From Schistosoma haematobium (Eukaryota > Platyhelminthes > Trematoda > Strigeidida > Schistosomatidae), in NCBI RefSeq assembly GCF_000699445.3, contig NC_067197.1, forward strand, positions 13,522,152 to 13,586,151: DNA of 64,000 nt, in the 5' to 3' direction. Positions 1-12,790 of this stretch are shown piece after piece. Positions within the stretch are counted from its first letter, which is position 1. The number at the start of each line of letters is the position of its first letter. The notes below the pieces were generated by a model. That model searched no databases, had not been told where the DNA came from, and saw only the letters and a program-made list of their open reading frames with translations. The position numbers and the translations under genes were made by a program.

Positions 1-1534
1 TTTTTAGGGTCGACCTTTTCTAACCCCAACCCTCCTTGTGGGAAGGCAGCATCACCGTCATGCTGGTTGTCTGAAGGAAACACCTTACTGCCTTCACACC
101 TCTGTACAGTCAGTAGTACGACTTCGCCTTCGGACCTTGGGTTTGTTGCTTTTAGTCTTATCGCTCATCAACCGACCTGTCTGACGTGGTAGGACCTTGA
201 GGAACAGTTGTTCCAGCCAGTATAGCCCGGTTGATTCATCACGATAGACAAGCCCGACCACCACGTCAAGGTAGCAACAACGGTCGGGGCATACCATATT
301 ATGTTCTGTAGTTCCGAAAAACAGTAGATAAAAATCTTAGCTGCAGTAGGATATCCTACTTCCGTCAGTGTCCGATTTCATTCAAAACATTTAATAATAT
401 TCAGATACATCAAGCTTATGGTTATCAATAGTAATTAAAATTTGGATTGACTGACCACTGAATAGTGACCGATGTCATCTTTTTTCTATTCCTTAGTACT
501 GACTGGACATATTCAACGGAGTTGCGATGTGACCATTAGTCTAAGTGGCTCGACACTGTGTGCGCTGTCTTGATGTTATGCGGTTGAAGTCGGCAGGAAA
601 CTATATCTTCACATGTTCCTGGATCTCGATTTCTTGCTAGTTGGGACTCATTACCAATGGGTTTATGCAACCTTGAAGGGACTGATGCTCCCTGATGAAT
701 TCGAACTTGGGTTGCCTAGTTTCACAATCTGAGAAGTTACCACTGGGCTATAAGGGCCGTTTCTAACTGTCAAAACTTAGTACACATAATGTCGATTCAC
801 TTAGACTAACGGTCACATCGCAACTTGGTTGGACAGATTTAACCGCCACTAAGAACCAGAGAAATACGAGATTGGTCATTACTTAATGATCAACCAATTT
901 GGAAATAAAATCTTTATCAAATCAATTGAAAAATTATTAATTAGTTCAGTATTTTGTTTTTTTTTCTACCAAAAACGGTAGTAACAACTAAAGTTATAGA
1001 CGATTATGTAAGGAAATTGATGTAATGAACTATCAGTGCAACTTTCAGATGTGTTGACCTAATGTGATTTCAACCGCTAAAATATTCGCATTATATTAGA
1101 ACACAAATATATGGACGAAGAATATTCTTTCTATATATGTGTTCTAATGTGATTCGTTCTTACATTTAATATATAACATTTAAGCTAACTGCGATTGTAA
1201 AAAATGTGGACAGGTAAAAAATATAGAAAATAGCTTGAACTAAATCAGATGAATTTTTGTAGTCGGAAATTCTTCTGTTCGATGTAAATACTTTATACGT
1301 TTCTATAGTGGATATCAAAGAAGTTTCATTGTCAAAATTCCCTGTTTTTCAACAAACTTAATCTGTATTCGAAATAAATTCAAAATAGATCAGTATATAT
1401 TGATTTTGGTGAATTGATTATTGGCATGTTCGTCTTTTTAGAATGATAGTCATTATGTTTAGTCAAGTGAAATCATACTTGGCTAAATATTTCAACTCAC
1501 CTTCATCTTATTTCTTTGGTCTCCTCTTTCTTAG
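1..1534. other. Intron sequence upstream of first visible exon
   Basis: No exon was found here. Positions about 1-300 are clearly more GC-rich than the surroundings and resemble a dispersed schistosome repeat, read best on the minus strand; a 67-codon open frame there (94-297) has no domain I recognise. Positions about 440-900 hold a decayed inverted SINE pair (listed separately). The rest is AT-rich and shows nothing recognisable. Because the exon at 1535 has an acceptor, this stretch is inferred to be intron of the same gene. Confidence 0.5.
440..900. repeat. Decayed family C SINE, inverted pair
   Basis: From about 447 to 764 the minus strand reads as a family C unit: tail, hammerhead-like block, then tRNA-like head, ending near GGGCTATAAGGGCC. 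From about 783 to 899 the tail is repeated on the plus strand (TCACTTAGACTAACGGTCAC, then a block ending AATGATCAACCAATTT). The two parts therefore face each other as an inverted pair, the arrangement also seen at 4.6, 18.9 and 57.4 kb. Divergence is high and no ribozyme activity is expected. Confidence 0.6.
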
Positions 1535-1665
1535 ATTGCTACATCCGCGCAATGTGATGAAGAGAAACTGGAAAAGTCGTTTACAGAGAAAAACGTTTAT
1601 ACAGATAATACAGACAAACAAATGCTGAATAAACCAACTGGGAATGAAGTGTCAATTGAAAATTT
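1535..1665 (+). CDS. Host gene exon a (internal)
   Basis: A 131-nt internal exon. A long pyrimidine-rich tract ends in TTTCTTAG at 1534 and the exon stops at a strong donor, GTAAGTGG, at 1666. Read from its first base it is open throughout and translates to a hydrophilic, charged segment (starts IATSAQCDEEKLEK, ends GNEVSIENL) that leaves two bases of a split codon. Those two bases are completed exactly by the exon at 7698. No domain is recognised. The alternative open frame beginning at 1443 runs through the pyrimidine tract in another frame and is probably a shadow. The start codon and promoter of this gene lie upstream of the window. Confidence 0.6.
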
Positions 1666-2349
1666 GTAAGTGGTTTTTGCGTTCTACCCCCTAAAATCAT
1701 ACGTAGTTGTATTCACTTCTTGTTTTCTTATCATCATCGAAATGTGCAATACCTTCAGTAATCTTCTAGTTTGAATTCATCAACAATACAGAACCTTGGT
1801 ACACTTTGATTATTAACTGTAAACATTCAAAAAATGTGATTACTTATTTATTGTTAGAAATAATGAGGTGAATTTAAGGGAACTTAATTTATTAAATATT
1901 TTTAAAACGAATTTGTTCTTCTTTTAATGTTTCTGTGAACTTTAATCTGACAGCCCAAACTATTTAAAATTTACAATTAAAGGGTTATATAAAGTGAGAA
2001 ACTAAGCATCATTCCGTTCTTTTAAAATATTCTGTATCCAATATTTTTAATACAAAATTTAGAATGAATAGTTTTCCTACTTCCAGTAGTATAAAATGGT
2101 TTATCAAAAATTAATACGTCAAATGTCTGTAATTCGTTTCATTGACAAATATCAATAATTACAATAAACATACTAAGATTGGCATTATATTAAATAATAT
2201 CATAAAACTAGATGTAACTTTACCAATATATATGAGAATATTACATACAAAGGGAAAGTTACTCAAGATCATACAAATAGAATTAACAAACTGTTTAATT
2301 TGTTACTTTTTAGCATAAGAAATAAGTTATAAATAGCTTTTTATATTGA

Positions 2350-2767
2350 ATTCATTTGATATTGTTTGCTTGAATTTTCCCATTGATGTTTAGGGCTGCA
2401 ACTGATCAATCATTTATTAGCATTTGTACGTCCTGTGCTGATTGCCTCGATATTGCCTTAAGTCACAAGCTTTTTAAGGAAAGATGAGAAATGGTTAGCA
2501 GTGGAATCCAGAACGCACGTTTCGTCCTATTTTGGACTCGTCAGTTGAGTGTACCTGAATCCCAGAGCTGATGTCGCACACACAAGTGGTCATCAGGACT
2601 CAGTAGCTAATTGGATTACGCAATGGCGTTTGAAGCGAACGGCACTGGGTTCGAATCCCGGTGTAAACATTAACTACGGGATGCAGGCATATCCAGCTAA
2701 CAAGTCTCAAATAGGGTGTAACGCGCATCCTAGGCGTAACTACTAGCGACCATCCATTTTTGCTTAT
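2350..2767. repeat. Family A (Sm-alpha-like) SINE inverted pair
   Basis: The minus-strand half (about 2350-2575) has the Sm-alpha-like tail and a hammerhead motif at 2501-2556: core CTGACGA, stem II GTCC/GGAC, then GAAA, but the cleavage triplet is GTT instead of GTC and stem I has an A-C mismatch next to the core. The plus-strand half (about 2576-2767) has a tRNA-like head with B box GGGTTCGAATCCC at about 2647-2659, followed by a decayed hammerhead (core CTAACAA) at 2683-2740. Family identity rests on resemblance to the schistosome hammerhead satellite/SINE. Confidence 0.75.
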
Positions 2768-4584
2768 AAGGCTTTTTATATTGTCTAGATGATGCTGATG
2801 TATATAGTTAGGGATGAATATCAGACAATTGTGTCGATATTTAATACCCTAATGAACAAAAAATGTAATGATACTATGTGTCCGTAGTTTAACTGTATCA
2901 AGCTATGAATGAATAATTAAGCATAAGTTTTTATAAGTAGACTCACTGTATTAAACATAAATTAGTAAATGGACATCAGTAAATCACCATTATATTTTTT
3001 TCATAATGAGAATATTTATATCCTGCTAAAATAGGCTATTCTTGTGGTACTGGATATAGTTTCAACCGACTGGAACAATAATACAACTTCCTCTTAAAGA
3101 AATTACAGAGTTACTTGGCAAAATAGAAAAACCATACTATAATACTTAATTTGCAAAATGTTCAATAATTGTCTCGAACTTCATTGTTCCTGCATTTCCA
3201 TACTAATTGCTTTCTAGTCCCGCTCTTCCTTTCGTGATCTTCCCCATCTTCTGCCGCCAGACATTACATTCCTGACTCACGTCATGTACTACTTATATCA
3301 ATATAAGTAGCACGCACCACACCTCTTTTAATGATCAAATGTTTTAACGATCCTATAACATTCATATGATTTTACCAATTTCACATCTTTAGATTCTTTG
3401 AATAGAATCAATTTCCATTTTTGTAAATATTCAATCTTCAGAAAGACAATATGGTATATTGTTGCTATTGAATGGCAAAGAAAATTGTTTATGCTCAGTT
3501 TTGATAATGAAATGAGAAGACGAAGGTTATCAGGATTATGTGATATATTTAGTCAATACATTTAGAACAGTCTGATCACATATATGCTTAGTTTGCTTGA
3601 AATAATACTGTTTCGTTCTGTTAAATATTAGTTTACTTTTTATAATCCTGGATTAAACTTGATAAATTCACGATACATTTTATTATTTATTTGTAAAATA
3701 TCAAATTGAAGCTCGTCTTAGTTTAAAAAAATGTCACAGTGTATAACAAATTTTCAAGTCATTTTTACAAAATATGAGTATTTTGCTAGAGTTCAGCTTG
3801 ATATTACTTTTATTGTAGTTTAACTGAACTAAATAGATCTGTTTAAGGGACATTAATTTGCACATTTCTGTTTAACACAAGAATATATTGACATAATTCT
3901 GGAAAATGTACTAGCGAAGGTCTCTCTTCATTGTGTGCTTAACTATTTAACGACCCCCCCTGAAGGTAGTCATTTAGAAGCATTTACCATTGAGTGCTTG
4001 CGAGTACGTACCACCTTGATTAGGAACACGAGCCTTCAAGTATATGAATTGCATCGTTCTTTGTTATTTGATAGACAATGAACACAATATCGAGTTCCAA
4101 CTAATTTATCAAATGGTGTAATATTACACGTCATTTATCTGGTGAAAGTAATTAGTATCGAGTAACTGAATTCAGATCTATGCACCCAAAAGAGATACAT
4201 ACTTAGCTTGTTCATTTATCCTGAACCAACTTACATATAATTAAATTAGTTTTTTCAACTTCATAAATCATAAAATTTATTTCCATTTTAATGTAAATTT
4301 CAAAGAAATGTAAAAAAAGAAATTTTAGTATGTTAATTTATGAATGGTAATTTATTTCAAGAAAGAGTTCCCGTAGTTCGAAAAACCTGATTAGTTTATT
4401 TAGTATTTTGTTCAATTGAACAAGAAAAATGAATGTACCTGAATTTATCTTATTTTATTTTCTCTTTAGCTGCTTACAACCTTGGGTTATTAGTACCAAG
4501 TATTTAAAAATAAGACAGTTTACATACTTGATATCATGATGTCAGAAATGTTCTCATCTATTAGGATTAACAAAACAGTAATAT

Positions 4585-5185
4585 TTACGGTTGATTGATC
4601 ACTGATTAGTGCTGATCAAATTCCACCGATCAAGTCCCAATGTTGCCACTAGTTTAAGCGACTTGACTTCGGGTGCACTATGTTAAGATGTAAGATAGTC
4701 TACAGGAAACCCTGCTTAACTTAGGTTTCATGCTATTCCATATTCGTCATCAAAGTTTGCCTGCAATCTTGACGAAACTATTGCTCCCTGAAAGATTCGA
4801 TCCCGTTTTATCCAGGTTCATAGTCAGAGACGTGACTGCTGAGGTATTCAGGCTGCTTAGGCTGGTCGCTTAGGTCAATGGGTATATTAGAACTTAATAG
4901 ATGGACTTTGTTTAGCACTAATGAGGACTAGACATACATGACATTAGTCGCTACTCAATGACCAATTGGTTGTGAATACATCTCAGTCCTACAGATGGTC
5001 AGCTAGGGTCTGGATGCTCATTTGAAATTTCTCTGGCTATGAAGCTGGGTGACACGGGACCAAAACCGTCAGGAAGAATTAGTTTCATCAGGTTTATAGG
5101 GACACTCTTCTGAGGAATGCCAAATAGCAAGAAACTTATGTCAAGCAGGGTTTCCTGTCGAACACCTCCAACCACCACCTTATAA
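4585..5185. repeat. Family C SINE inverted pair, diverged
   Basis: The minus-strand unit (about 4588-4875) includes the tail, a hammerhead-like block near 4690-4760 and a tRNA-like head with B-box-like GGGATCGAATC read on that strand. The plus-strand unit (about 4910-5180) repeats the tail (CATCTCAGTCCTACAG), a damaged tRNA-like head (TGAAGCTGGGTGACACGGGA) and a hammerhead-like block CTGAGGA, stem II TGC/GCA, GAAA near 5112-5140. The same ending, ACACCTCCAACCACCACC, closes the unit. This lies inside the first intron of the host gene. Confidence 0.65.
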
Positions 5186-7697
5186 CATAATAATAAATAT
5201 GGAAAAGATGTTTGAGTTGTTGAATATTTCCATGTTAAGCAATGTGAAAATTCTAGAAAAATCTTATAGACCGTATGGGACAGATTAATAAAAAAACTGG
5301 TTTTAAAAGTTTAATAATAATAATAAAAAGGATTGATTAAAAAGATTAAATTGAGTGAAGTTCCGATAGAATGCAAGAATATATGAAGGAAATATTTATG
5401 TTACTATACATTGAAAACTGAGATCACCAGGGCAATGCAAGAGTGACCATCATTAGCCTTTAAATTACATAAATCCACTTTAAGACTTTTGAAGACGATA
5501 ACTTCCGTTAAAGGTAATAAGTTTGCAATCGTTTATTCATCAATAATTTTAAATGATTTTGAAATCTCAGCGTCATGTCTACTGTCAAGTAGATAATAGG
5601 TAAGAGAACTATTGAAAGTATGTCTACCTCAGTCTTAGTTTTTGAATAATGTGAATATTTTTTATTAGTGGAAGAAATAACTATCATTTACAGTTTATTT
5701 AACGTGAAACTGATTAAATCTTTGATGGTGAAATAGAAAAAAACAAAAACAAAACGTTCTCATTACAATTAAAGGATTCTTCTGGTAAGGTACTTTATTC
5801 CCCATTGTTAAATATAAATAAACACATACATTCAACGTTAAAATTTAGGATAATATACTCATCTTAAATCTTTTTTTTTATAAGTTTAAGCGAAGTTCGT
5901 CAGTATGAGTGTTCAAGAAACGTCGGTTTTCTGAGCTACTTCATATTTACAAACGTTTAACTAAACTAAGGTCTTAATTTCTATTTCTTTTTTTGAAACT
6001 ACAATTTCTCATTTATTGCATACCCAGTCATTTTGAATTACAAATGATAAAATTAATTCTGGAATAAAGATGAAATATAAATGATAGTTAATGATACCAA
6101 ACAACTGAATAAATTTTCTGGGGGATTAGTCAACTTATCAAACGACCCATACTTTTATTCAAGTTTACTTAGAACCAAAATCATGATCTCTCGTCAGATA
6201 AATGAAAATATTCGATATATTAGAAAAATAGCTCTTTGTTTTCAGGCTTTATTATGACAGTATGTAACTCAAGAAGATGATAAAGTTCTTCATCACAACC
6301 ACTTTAATCAGAAGTTTCATGGATAAGAACTTGGATGATCTACTGTTTAAAGTGTAATATCTAACGGATAGTTAAGTACGTATTCTTCCCTCCGCATAAA
6401 TTAGTTCAAACTGTATGGTAAAGAAAAATGTATTGACTAAATGTCTTGCAAACTGGATATTTTGAGTTAAGAACACATCAGAAAATTCGATAACCGATTG
6501 TTTTTTTTTCACTTTAATATTATATGTTGTATTCGGAAAAGATCTTTGGTACTAGACCGATGCGAATAAAATAATCATACTTATCACTATTATTCACAAC
6601 ATTTTTGCGAAAAATAGATCCGTGGGAATTGTCCAATTACTAAAGGTCTATGTACCCAGATTAACATTAAAAGCCATTACCTGAAGAGTTAAACACTGTT
6701 GGAAGTAAAACACTAATTCACAGATTTCAAATAACAAACAAACAAAGTCGGGAATTCGGTGAAGTTGGAAATATAAACCAGTAGATCTGTTGTATCATCC
6801 ATTAATACTAGACTCAGAGAGTGGGTCACGGATAGATACTGTTGATGAGTTCGAAACTAGAACAAAGTAGTTGTTCAGTGCTCCATTGATGTATATTCAA
6901 CTAAATATCGTCTATCTTTGTTGGATAGTAAAAGAATTATCTACTTTGTAAGTTTAGGTATGAATTTTAACAAATTTCTATCGTATAACTAAGTGAATTG
7001 TCATTTCAAATTTTTTTGTAAGAACAAAATTTTTCCTCAAGATCAATATTCATTTTTATAATGGACAATACTACAGCTTAATAAAAATAAATCTCAGTAA
7101 AACTTCATCTTCGTATTATCGTTAGCTTTACTTTATATTAGCTTTTTGGTACAGCATAGGATTCTCAGCACAAAGTATTTCAACAAGTTTCCGTTTCTTA
7201 CTTCTTGGTTGATCCTGACGATAAATATTGAGCGATCGCCAGTTAGAATTTGGCAGTTCAGTCATTTGACATCTAAATAATGTACATTCTTTTCGTTGTA
7301 TATTGCCAGCAACCACGATATATCTGATTGGGTCTTTTGTAACTTATACAATTAAAGGTTGTACACTCTTCAGTAATGCACAAAATTAGATAACTTGTTG
7401 AAATATCTAGATGGCAGGAACAGGTAGCACAGATGTTCAAGCAGGCCGCCATTGATTATTTCACTTACTTTTTGAGTTATGTGATAATCAATTTCCAAGT
7501 TTAATTAACATTAAGAAATGATTGTCTTTGTCATTGATTCTTTCTTCAAAAAAAAAAAACGAAAACAAACATAAACAGAAAAAATGAAGTCAACTATTTG
7601 AAATTTATATCTTCTGTTACGGACGATGTATTAACACGTGGTGTTCTTACTGATAAGTAAGTTAGCTATAAAACTGACAAATGGTTTTTGTATTTAG

Positions 7698-7755
7698 AAA
7701 TGTCAATACTATTCTACATGAACATGCAACTATGAATGAATATGGACTGTCAAAA
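7698..7755 (+). CDS. Host gene exon b (internal)
   Basis: A 58-nt exon between acceptor TTTTTGTATTTAG (ending 7697) and donor GTAAGTC (from 7756). Its first base completes the codon left open by the exon at 1535-1665 (TT+A, Leu), and the following 19 codons are open, translating to NVNTILHEHATMNEYGLSK. It ends in phase 0, which matches the start of the exon at 21099. The exon is short enough to be overlooked on its own; the case rests on two consensus splice sites and phase agreement on both sides. Confidence 0.55.
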
Positions 7756-10700
7756 GTAAGTCAAAATTATGTTGTAAATGATTAACTGTTTATTTGTAAT
7801 TTGTTGTCATATGAGTACTCAAGAAATATGCGGGTAGTTAGTCATTTAATTACTTATACTCTAAGTACAACGTGATACAATGTGCATCGGTTCAAGTTGT
7901 CGCATTATATCAGCACAACTACGTGTCAGAACAGTATGATTAGTAATAGTATCAGCAGTAGTAGAAATGATTAGACATCGGAAATATGACTATAGAGAAA
8001 AAGATGGATTTATAGAACAAATTTTTACTGTGAAGTTTATTAAGAAACTTAGAATCTAAAGGGAGGTAAAAAGTGAATGCATCTGGGCCATGGCAATAGA
8101 TTTTCATCCATCACCCAATGTCTTTAGCCATTGGTTACTATAATCGTGTGGAACCCAACATTTTATCTGCATGTACGTACATAGCTCGGTCCAAAAGTCA
8201 ATAAATTCATGGACTAATCTCATGTTTTGGTTTGAGCACCTCAAGCTTTCTTTCAACTTTCTTCTATACCAGTTGTCATTCGTCAATGCGGACGGTGATT
8301 GTGTATATATAATACATGTTCCAATCATCTCAATAGATAAGCATTCACTGTCTCATCAATAGGTTTACAATCCCTCCCTATTACTCTGAGTCTAACATCA
8401 GCATTGCTCACTCGGTAGTCCGGGTAGTAGAATTAGTCGTAGGAGAAATTGGGTTCATGTATCATAAAACCTTCTACAGTGTTCATTAAAGTTAAAACTA
8501 TTTCAAATATATAAGCAATAAATAACCCCAATTTATTTAGTCCTCTTGCCAACTTCAATTGTAAAAATAAATAAAAATTGATTGTGTACTTGTTTGTTTT
8601 TTACTCGTGTACGCATATTCTCCACATTCATTTCGATTTCTCTGGGCATTTTCTTAGATTTAGAGGTTTGTAGTTTTAAAAAGTGTTAAAAATAAATCTA
8701 ATTTTCTATTAAAGAGATTTCTTTTAATTCACTTATTTGCTAGAAATATTCTGAGTCATGAGAATAAATAACATTACAAATGTAAATGTTTCAAGTAATC
8801 TCAAGTTATTAACAGAGTTCATATGGGTTCCTCTTTGATAGATTTGGTTTTTAAAAACTTGATACTGACTTTCTAGTTGCTTATTATTTCCCCAGAAATA
8901 TCCTACACTTTAGCCCCGAAAGTGTAGAACGATGTTTAACTTCCAAGGTTAGTTTAGGTACGGAAGACAAGGATATTTGTGGGTTTGCAGGTGACCCTGA
9001 TATTCTGGAAGCTTCTAGAAGTATGCTAAATTTAGTGGAGGAATCGGTAATTATGTAATCAGGATCTGATAGATAACTCATTGTTTTTCTAGAGCTCTTC
9101 GGAAAGTTTCAATCGAATGAAGGATTTTTAAGCTCTCTATAGCTTCTGAAAACTCTTTCGAGGAATTCTCGAGAGTTCCTAACACTCCTACTAGTATTTA
9201 TCTACAAAATTGTGGTATTATATTCTGAATGTTGATCAGTAAGTTACTCGCACAATCAATTAATCTACACGCAACTTAGAAATAGGTTTTATATTAGTTC
9301 ATCCTTTTTGACAGGGGCAATATAAAATCTTATGGGAATGAATAATCCCTGTGGGATTTGAACCTTCATGGACTATTTATCATTTTACTAAAATATATCA
9401 GCTTCTCAATGTTAGGGATCCACGATAATTTTTCGTAAAAGTTTTCAGAAGTCAAAAAATTCCCTTCAAACACTAACAAACCGGCGTTCTATAGAAACGT
9501 CCAAACAAGGTCTAGTAAACGATAAATTATGTTTTAATCATTTTAATTTGACAATTACAGATTGACTGTTTTATTTTTTTACTCGCTAATATCTATCTAC
9601 AAACATCAAAAACTAGGACATCTGACTCCGAAGTTATTATTTCCTAGTAACATGGATATAAAAATGATCAATATTCAAAAGCATTTAGAACAAATTGATT
9701 GTAACATAGTAGGATTTTACAGATTATTCGTTAGTTAGTGAAACTAAGATTCAACTATAAAAGTTAATTTTTCCCATTGTTTTATCATAAGCTGTTTGTT
9801 TTGTACAATTGTAATATAATGATAAAATTGAAAATCTAAGTATCGTATTTCATTGTTATTGGCTTTCCTCAAACAAAGTAGGTTTTGTAGTTTTGATAGA
9901 TTTTATTGATCTGCTTTTCCACTAAAAAAACTGAGCTAAATACTTCTGTTTAAAGATGTCACGTACTGAATTAACTCTTGAAATAGTTTAGTTGTATTTC
10001 AGTAGTATGTTGGAACTGTTTTTTAATAAGTAATTAGATGAAATGTGTTGTAAATTTTTAAAAAAAATAGGAGATTCATGGCTAATGAAATATAAGTTAA
10101 GAAATTTAAATTTATGACATAGTGGGCAAACGAGACGAATTCCGAAGGACAAATAGAAGATACTGGTGGGTCCACGCTATTGATCAAGATTTGGATTCAC
10201 CTACTTATTAAATAGACATACACAACTGGTCGAAATGTAGTTTTATTTTCTGAAGGAAATGTATCTATATCTATGAATGAATTGTGAATATATTCTCGGC
10301 TCAGTTAATCAATAAAAACTACCTCCTATTCTTGTGTTTCTCATTCAGGTACCTGGTTTGAGTACATATATAGCAAGCTTGTACATTAATATCGTAAACG
10401 GATGATTGTACGACATAGCAATTTATTAATTCTAACGTTCTAGTTTAGAATTGTTATCTACTTCTATGTTTACCGACACTTTTCTTCTTATCTAAGATAT
10501 TAGATCAAACTGTTACCATGTCGAAATTGGGACCTGTACCCTTCTGAGGCACATGACCTAATTGGTAATGAGTTTGTAGTGATACTTTATCAATGAGTCG
10601 TATGGTATATCGAATTTTTTTCTGTTTTTATTATATCACACCAATCTTTCATCTCGTACCTTCCATCTCATTTGAAACCGACTTGAACTAGTGAACGTAC

Positions 10701-11170
10701 GTATGGAGCTAATCATTCCTTAATTAATTTAAAATGTGATTGATGGATTGAGTTCCGTTTTTTTATTACAGTGAGGAGGGGACTTAAGTTTTATGAGATT
10801 CGTACTAGTGGTTTAAGTATTACCAAGCCCCCCATCACCCAGTATTAAATTAATATTACTTTAGCAGTCGCCAAGTATTTCTGGCACTCATTTCCTTATA
10901 ACTATATTCACCATCTTTATATTCTTATGAATAATGGATTTAGAAACGATATACTATCTTTACAAGATATTTGTTTATTAATGACTAGCTTATATAGATT
11001 TCTTGAAGTTCCAATAAAAAATTATGACCTGTGGAGTTAAACAAGTAAAAAGTGGTGAAGTAACTCATTAATCATTTTGAATGAGGATCACAATATATAT
11101 TAGCATACCGCCAAAAGAAATAATATGATTTATAGAATTATAAATCATTCCTGAAAAATAGTTTCACCCC

Positions 11171-11459
11171 GGTGAGACTATAATTTATGGACGATCTTTG
11201 AGCGACGCTAAATCGACCTTGAGAGTGTCCACCCACTAACTAGAACTAAATGATAGTTATAAACCAGTATGAGGAATCAGAATTATGATTTATAGTTGAT
11301 GGTTAAGGTTAGGAATGAGATTTAGGATTTCCATCACGAACTGACATAAGCTATAATGCCAAAACTCTATTTATCCAAATGGACGAGTGAATTTTGTGCC
11401 GAAATCCGAGACCTGTTGTCTTATACCTGATTGGTTCGTCTATAAATTATAGTCTCACC
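11171..11459. mobile_element. MITE-like element with 25-bp terminal inverted repeats
   Basis: The left end reads GGTGAGACTATAATTTAT and the right end, reverse-complemented, reads the same 18 bases and continues with near identity for several more. The 289-bp interior has no coding potential. A second, end-truncated copy of the interior lies in opposite orientation at about 34745-34965 (shared stretches include GACGATCTT, GAGCGACGCTAAATCGACCTT in shorter blocks, and the TATAATGCCAAAAC region). A target-site duplication is not obvious; the flanks share only a run of C residues. This fits a non-autonomous DNA transposon, but no transposase partner is visible in the window. Confidence 0.65.
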
Positions 11460-11939
11460 ATCTCCCCTTGAGGTCAGTTAGGCAATTGAGCAGTAGAAAC
11501 TAAGCAGCTCTCTAGTATTTTTCGGATTTCAGTTGTATTTCAACAAATTTCACTCTATCTTAAAATCTGCTTTTAAAACTGAACATTATTTTTATAAAAT
11601 CACTTTAGTAACTACTATTCTGAGTAGATTAATTATAAAACAATAGCTTTATTCAATAATAAAATACAATCTGTTATAATGTTTCTTTAATGATGTACTA
11701 AATATTTCAAAATTTGAAACATAATCATCAAATTTTTCTGTCATCCGACCATGCTATTTTTCAAACTTTGAGAATAAATGAGATCTAATTTCTGTTATTT
11801 CTCTTTTCTTTTACTTTCTGTTAATTAACTTTGATACCAAATGATCATAAGAAATTCTTTTTAAAATCATGATAGCTTAATATGAATATAGATTACTTTG
11901 ATCCACCAGGGTGCTTGATACCTGTGTAGTTGCGCCACA

Positions 11940-12190
11940 GGATTGAGCTGTACTATTTAGATTGTAGCGTTAAAGCCTATATGGTGTCTGCTTCTTCTGT
12001 GAATTGGGGTTGAGTTATACTGCTCGGGTTATAAAATTTAAGCCTGAATGGTGTCTGGTTCTCCTGGAAACGGGATTGAACTGTACTGTTTGGGTTGTCA
12101 CGTGAAAGTCTGGATGGTGTCTGGTTCTTCTGAAAACCAATGTAAGATTACCCTGGCCCACAAGGGTATATTATATAACTACGAAATTAC
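11940..12190 (+). repeat. Tandem repeat (period about 67 bp) inside repeat D
   Basis: Three imperfect units start near 11974, 12041 and 12108 with AAGCCTATATGGTGTCTG, AAGCCTGAATGGTGTCTGG and AAGTCTGGATGGTGTCTGG; each is followed by a GGATTGAACTGTACTGTTTG-like block. The last unit runs into a segment ending GGTATATTATATAACTACGA. That segment and the last unit recur on the minus strand at about 57910-57992, fused to an 18S rRNA fragment, so this is a dispersed repeat and not a local minisatellite only. The open frame over 12048-12281 is a by-product of the repeat. Confidence 0.65.
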
Positions 12191-12279
12191 TTATTTACTT
12201 AAGAAAAAAATTCTACAACAACAATGTATCATAGAAAATGTTTTTCGTAATTTTTCAATGATAAACAAATGTTACTTAT

Positions 12280-12790
12280 AATCACTTGGTGTTGTTTTAC
12301 TTGTATCTTCCCATTGTTATTTATGATTGCAATTGATCAGTCACTCATTGGTATCTGTGTATCCTGTGCGGATTGCCTCGATATAGCCTTAAGTCACAAG
12401 CTTTTTAAGTTAAGATGGATGGCGGCTATTAGTGGAATTTAGGACGCGCATTTCGTTCTATTTGGGACTCGTCAGATGGATGTACGTGCATCCAAGAGTT
12501 GATGTTCATTCCGGGACTCGGATGCACATATGCCAACAAGAGACTGATCAATTGCGATCCTAAATAACAATGGGAAGATACAAGTGAATTTAAACTCCAC
12601 CCTATTGCACAAACAGGTTGCCATCAGGACTCAGTAGCTAAGTGGATAACGAGATGGCGTTTGAAGCGAACGGCGCTGGGTTCGAGTCCCGGAGCGAACA
12701 TCAACTCGGATGCAGATACATAGAGCTGACGAGTCGCAAATAGAACGGAACGCACGTATGGATTCTACTGCTAACCACTTTCCATCGTTG
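12280..12790. repeat. Family A (Sm-alpha-like) SINE inverted pair
   Basis: The minus-strand half runs to about 12520 and has a hammerhead at 12432-12486: core CTGACGA and GAAA are present, but stem II has one C-A mismatch and stem I is weakened. It ends within its tRNA-like head at GGGACTCG (12513-12520). There a plus-strand unit begins (ATGCACATATGCCAAC), with tRNA-like head at about 12626-12692 (B box GGGTTCGAGTCCC) and a decayed hammerhead at 12715-12772 (CTGACGA core, but GAAC instead of GAAA). The same junction GGGACTCG is used in the pair at 38.8 kb. Confidence 0.75.

Larger units (their letters stand above)
1666..7697 (+). other. Intron between exons a and b
   Basis: About 6 kb between the donor GTAAGTGG and the acceptor TTTTTGTATTTAG. 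It contains a family A inverted pair (2.35-2.77 kb) and a family C inverted pair (4.58-5.19 kb). Around 3.51-3.60 kb there is a diverged single copy of the repeat that forms the inverted arms at 50.4-50.8 kb. At 7124-7316, minus strand, an open stretch ends in LCAENPMLYQK; a near match (LCAENPILYQK) lies on the plus strand near 60.95 kb, so this is a dispersed repeat and not a host exon. The remainder is AT-rich with nothing recognised. Confidence 0.5.

Noticed and set aside
1443..1628. 61-codon open frame starting at 1443 as an exon
   Set aside because: It runs through a strong polypyrimidine tract and acceptor; the frame used downstream of that acceptor is different and agrees in phase with the next exon.
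12048..12281. 77-codon open frame
   Set aside because: Generated by the 67-bp tandem repeat, with repeated VSGS segments; no independent support.
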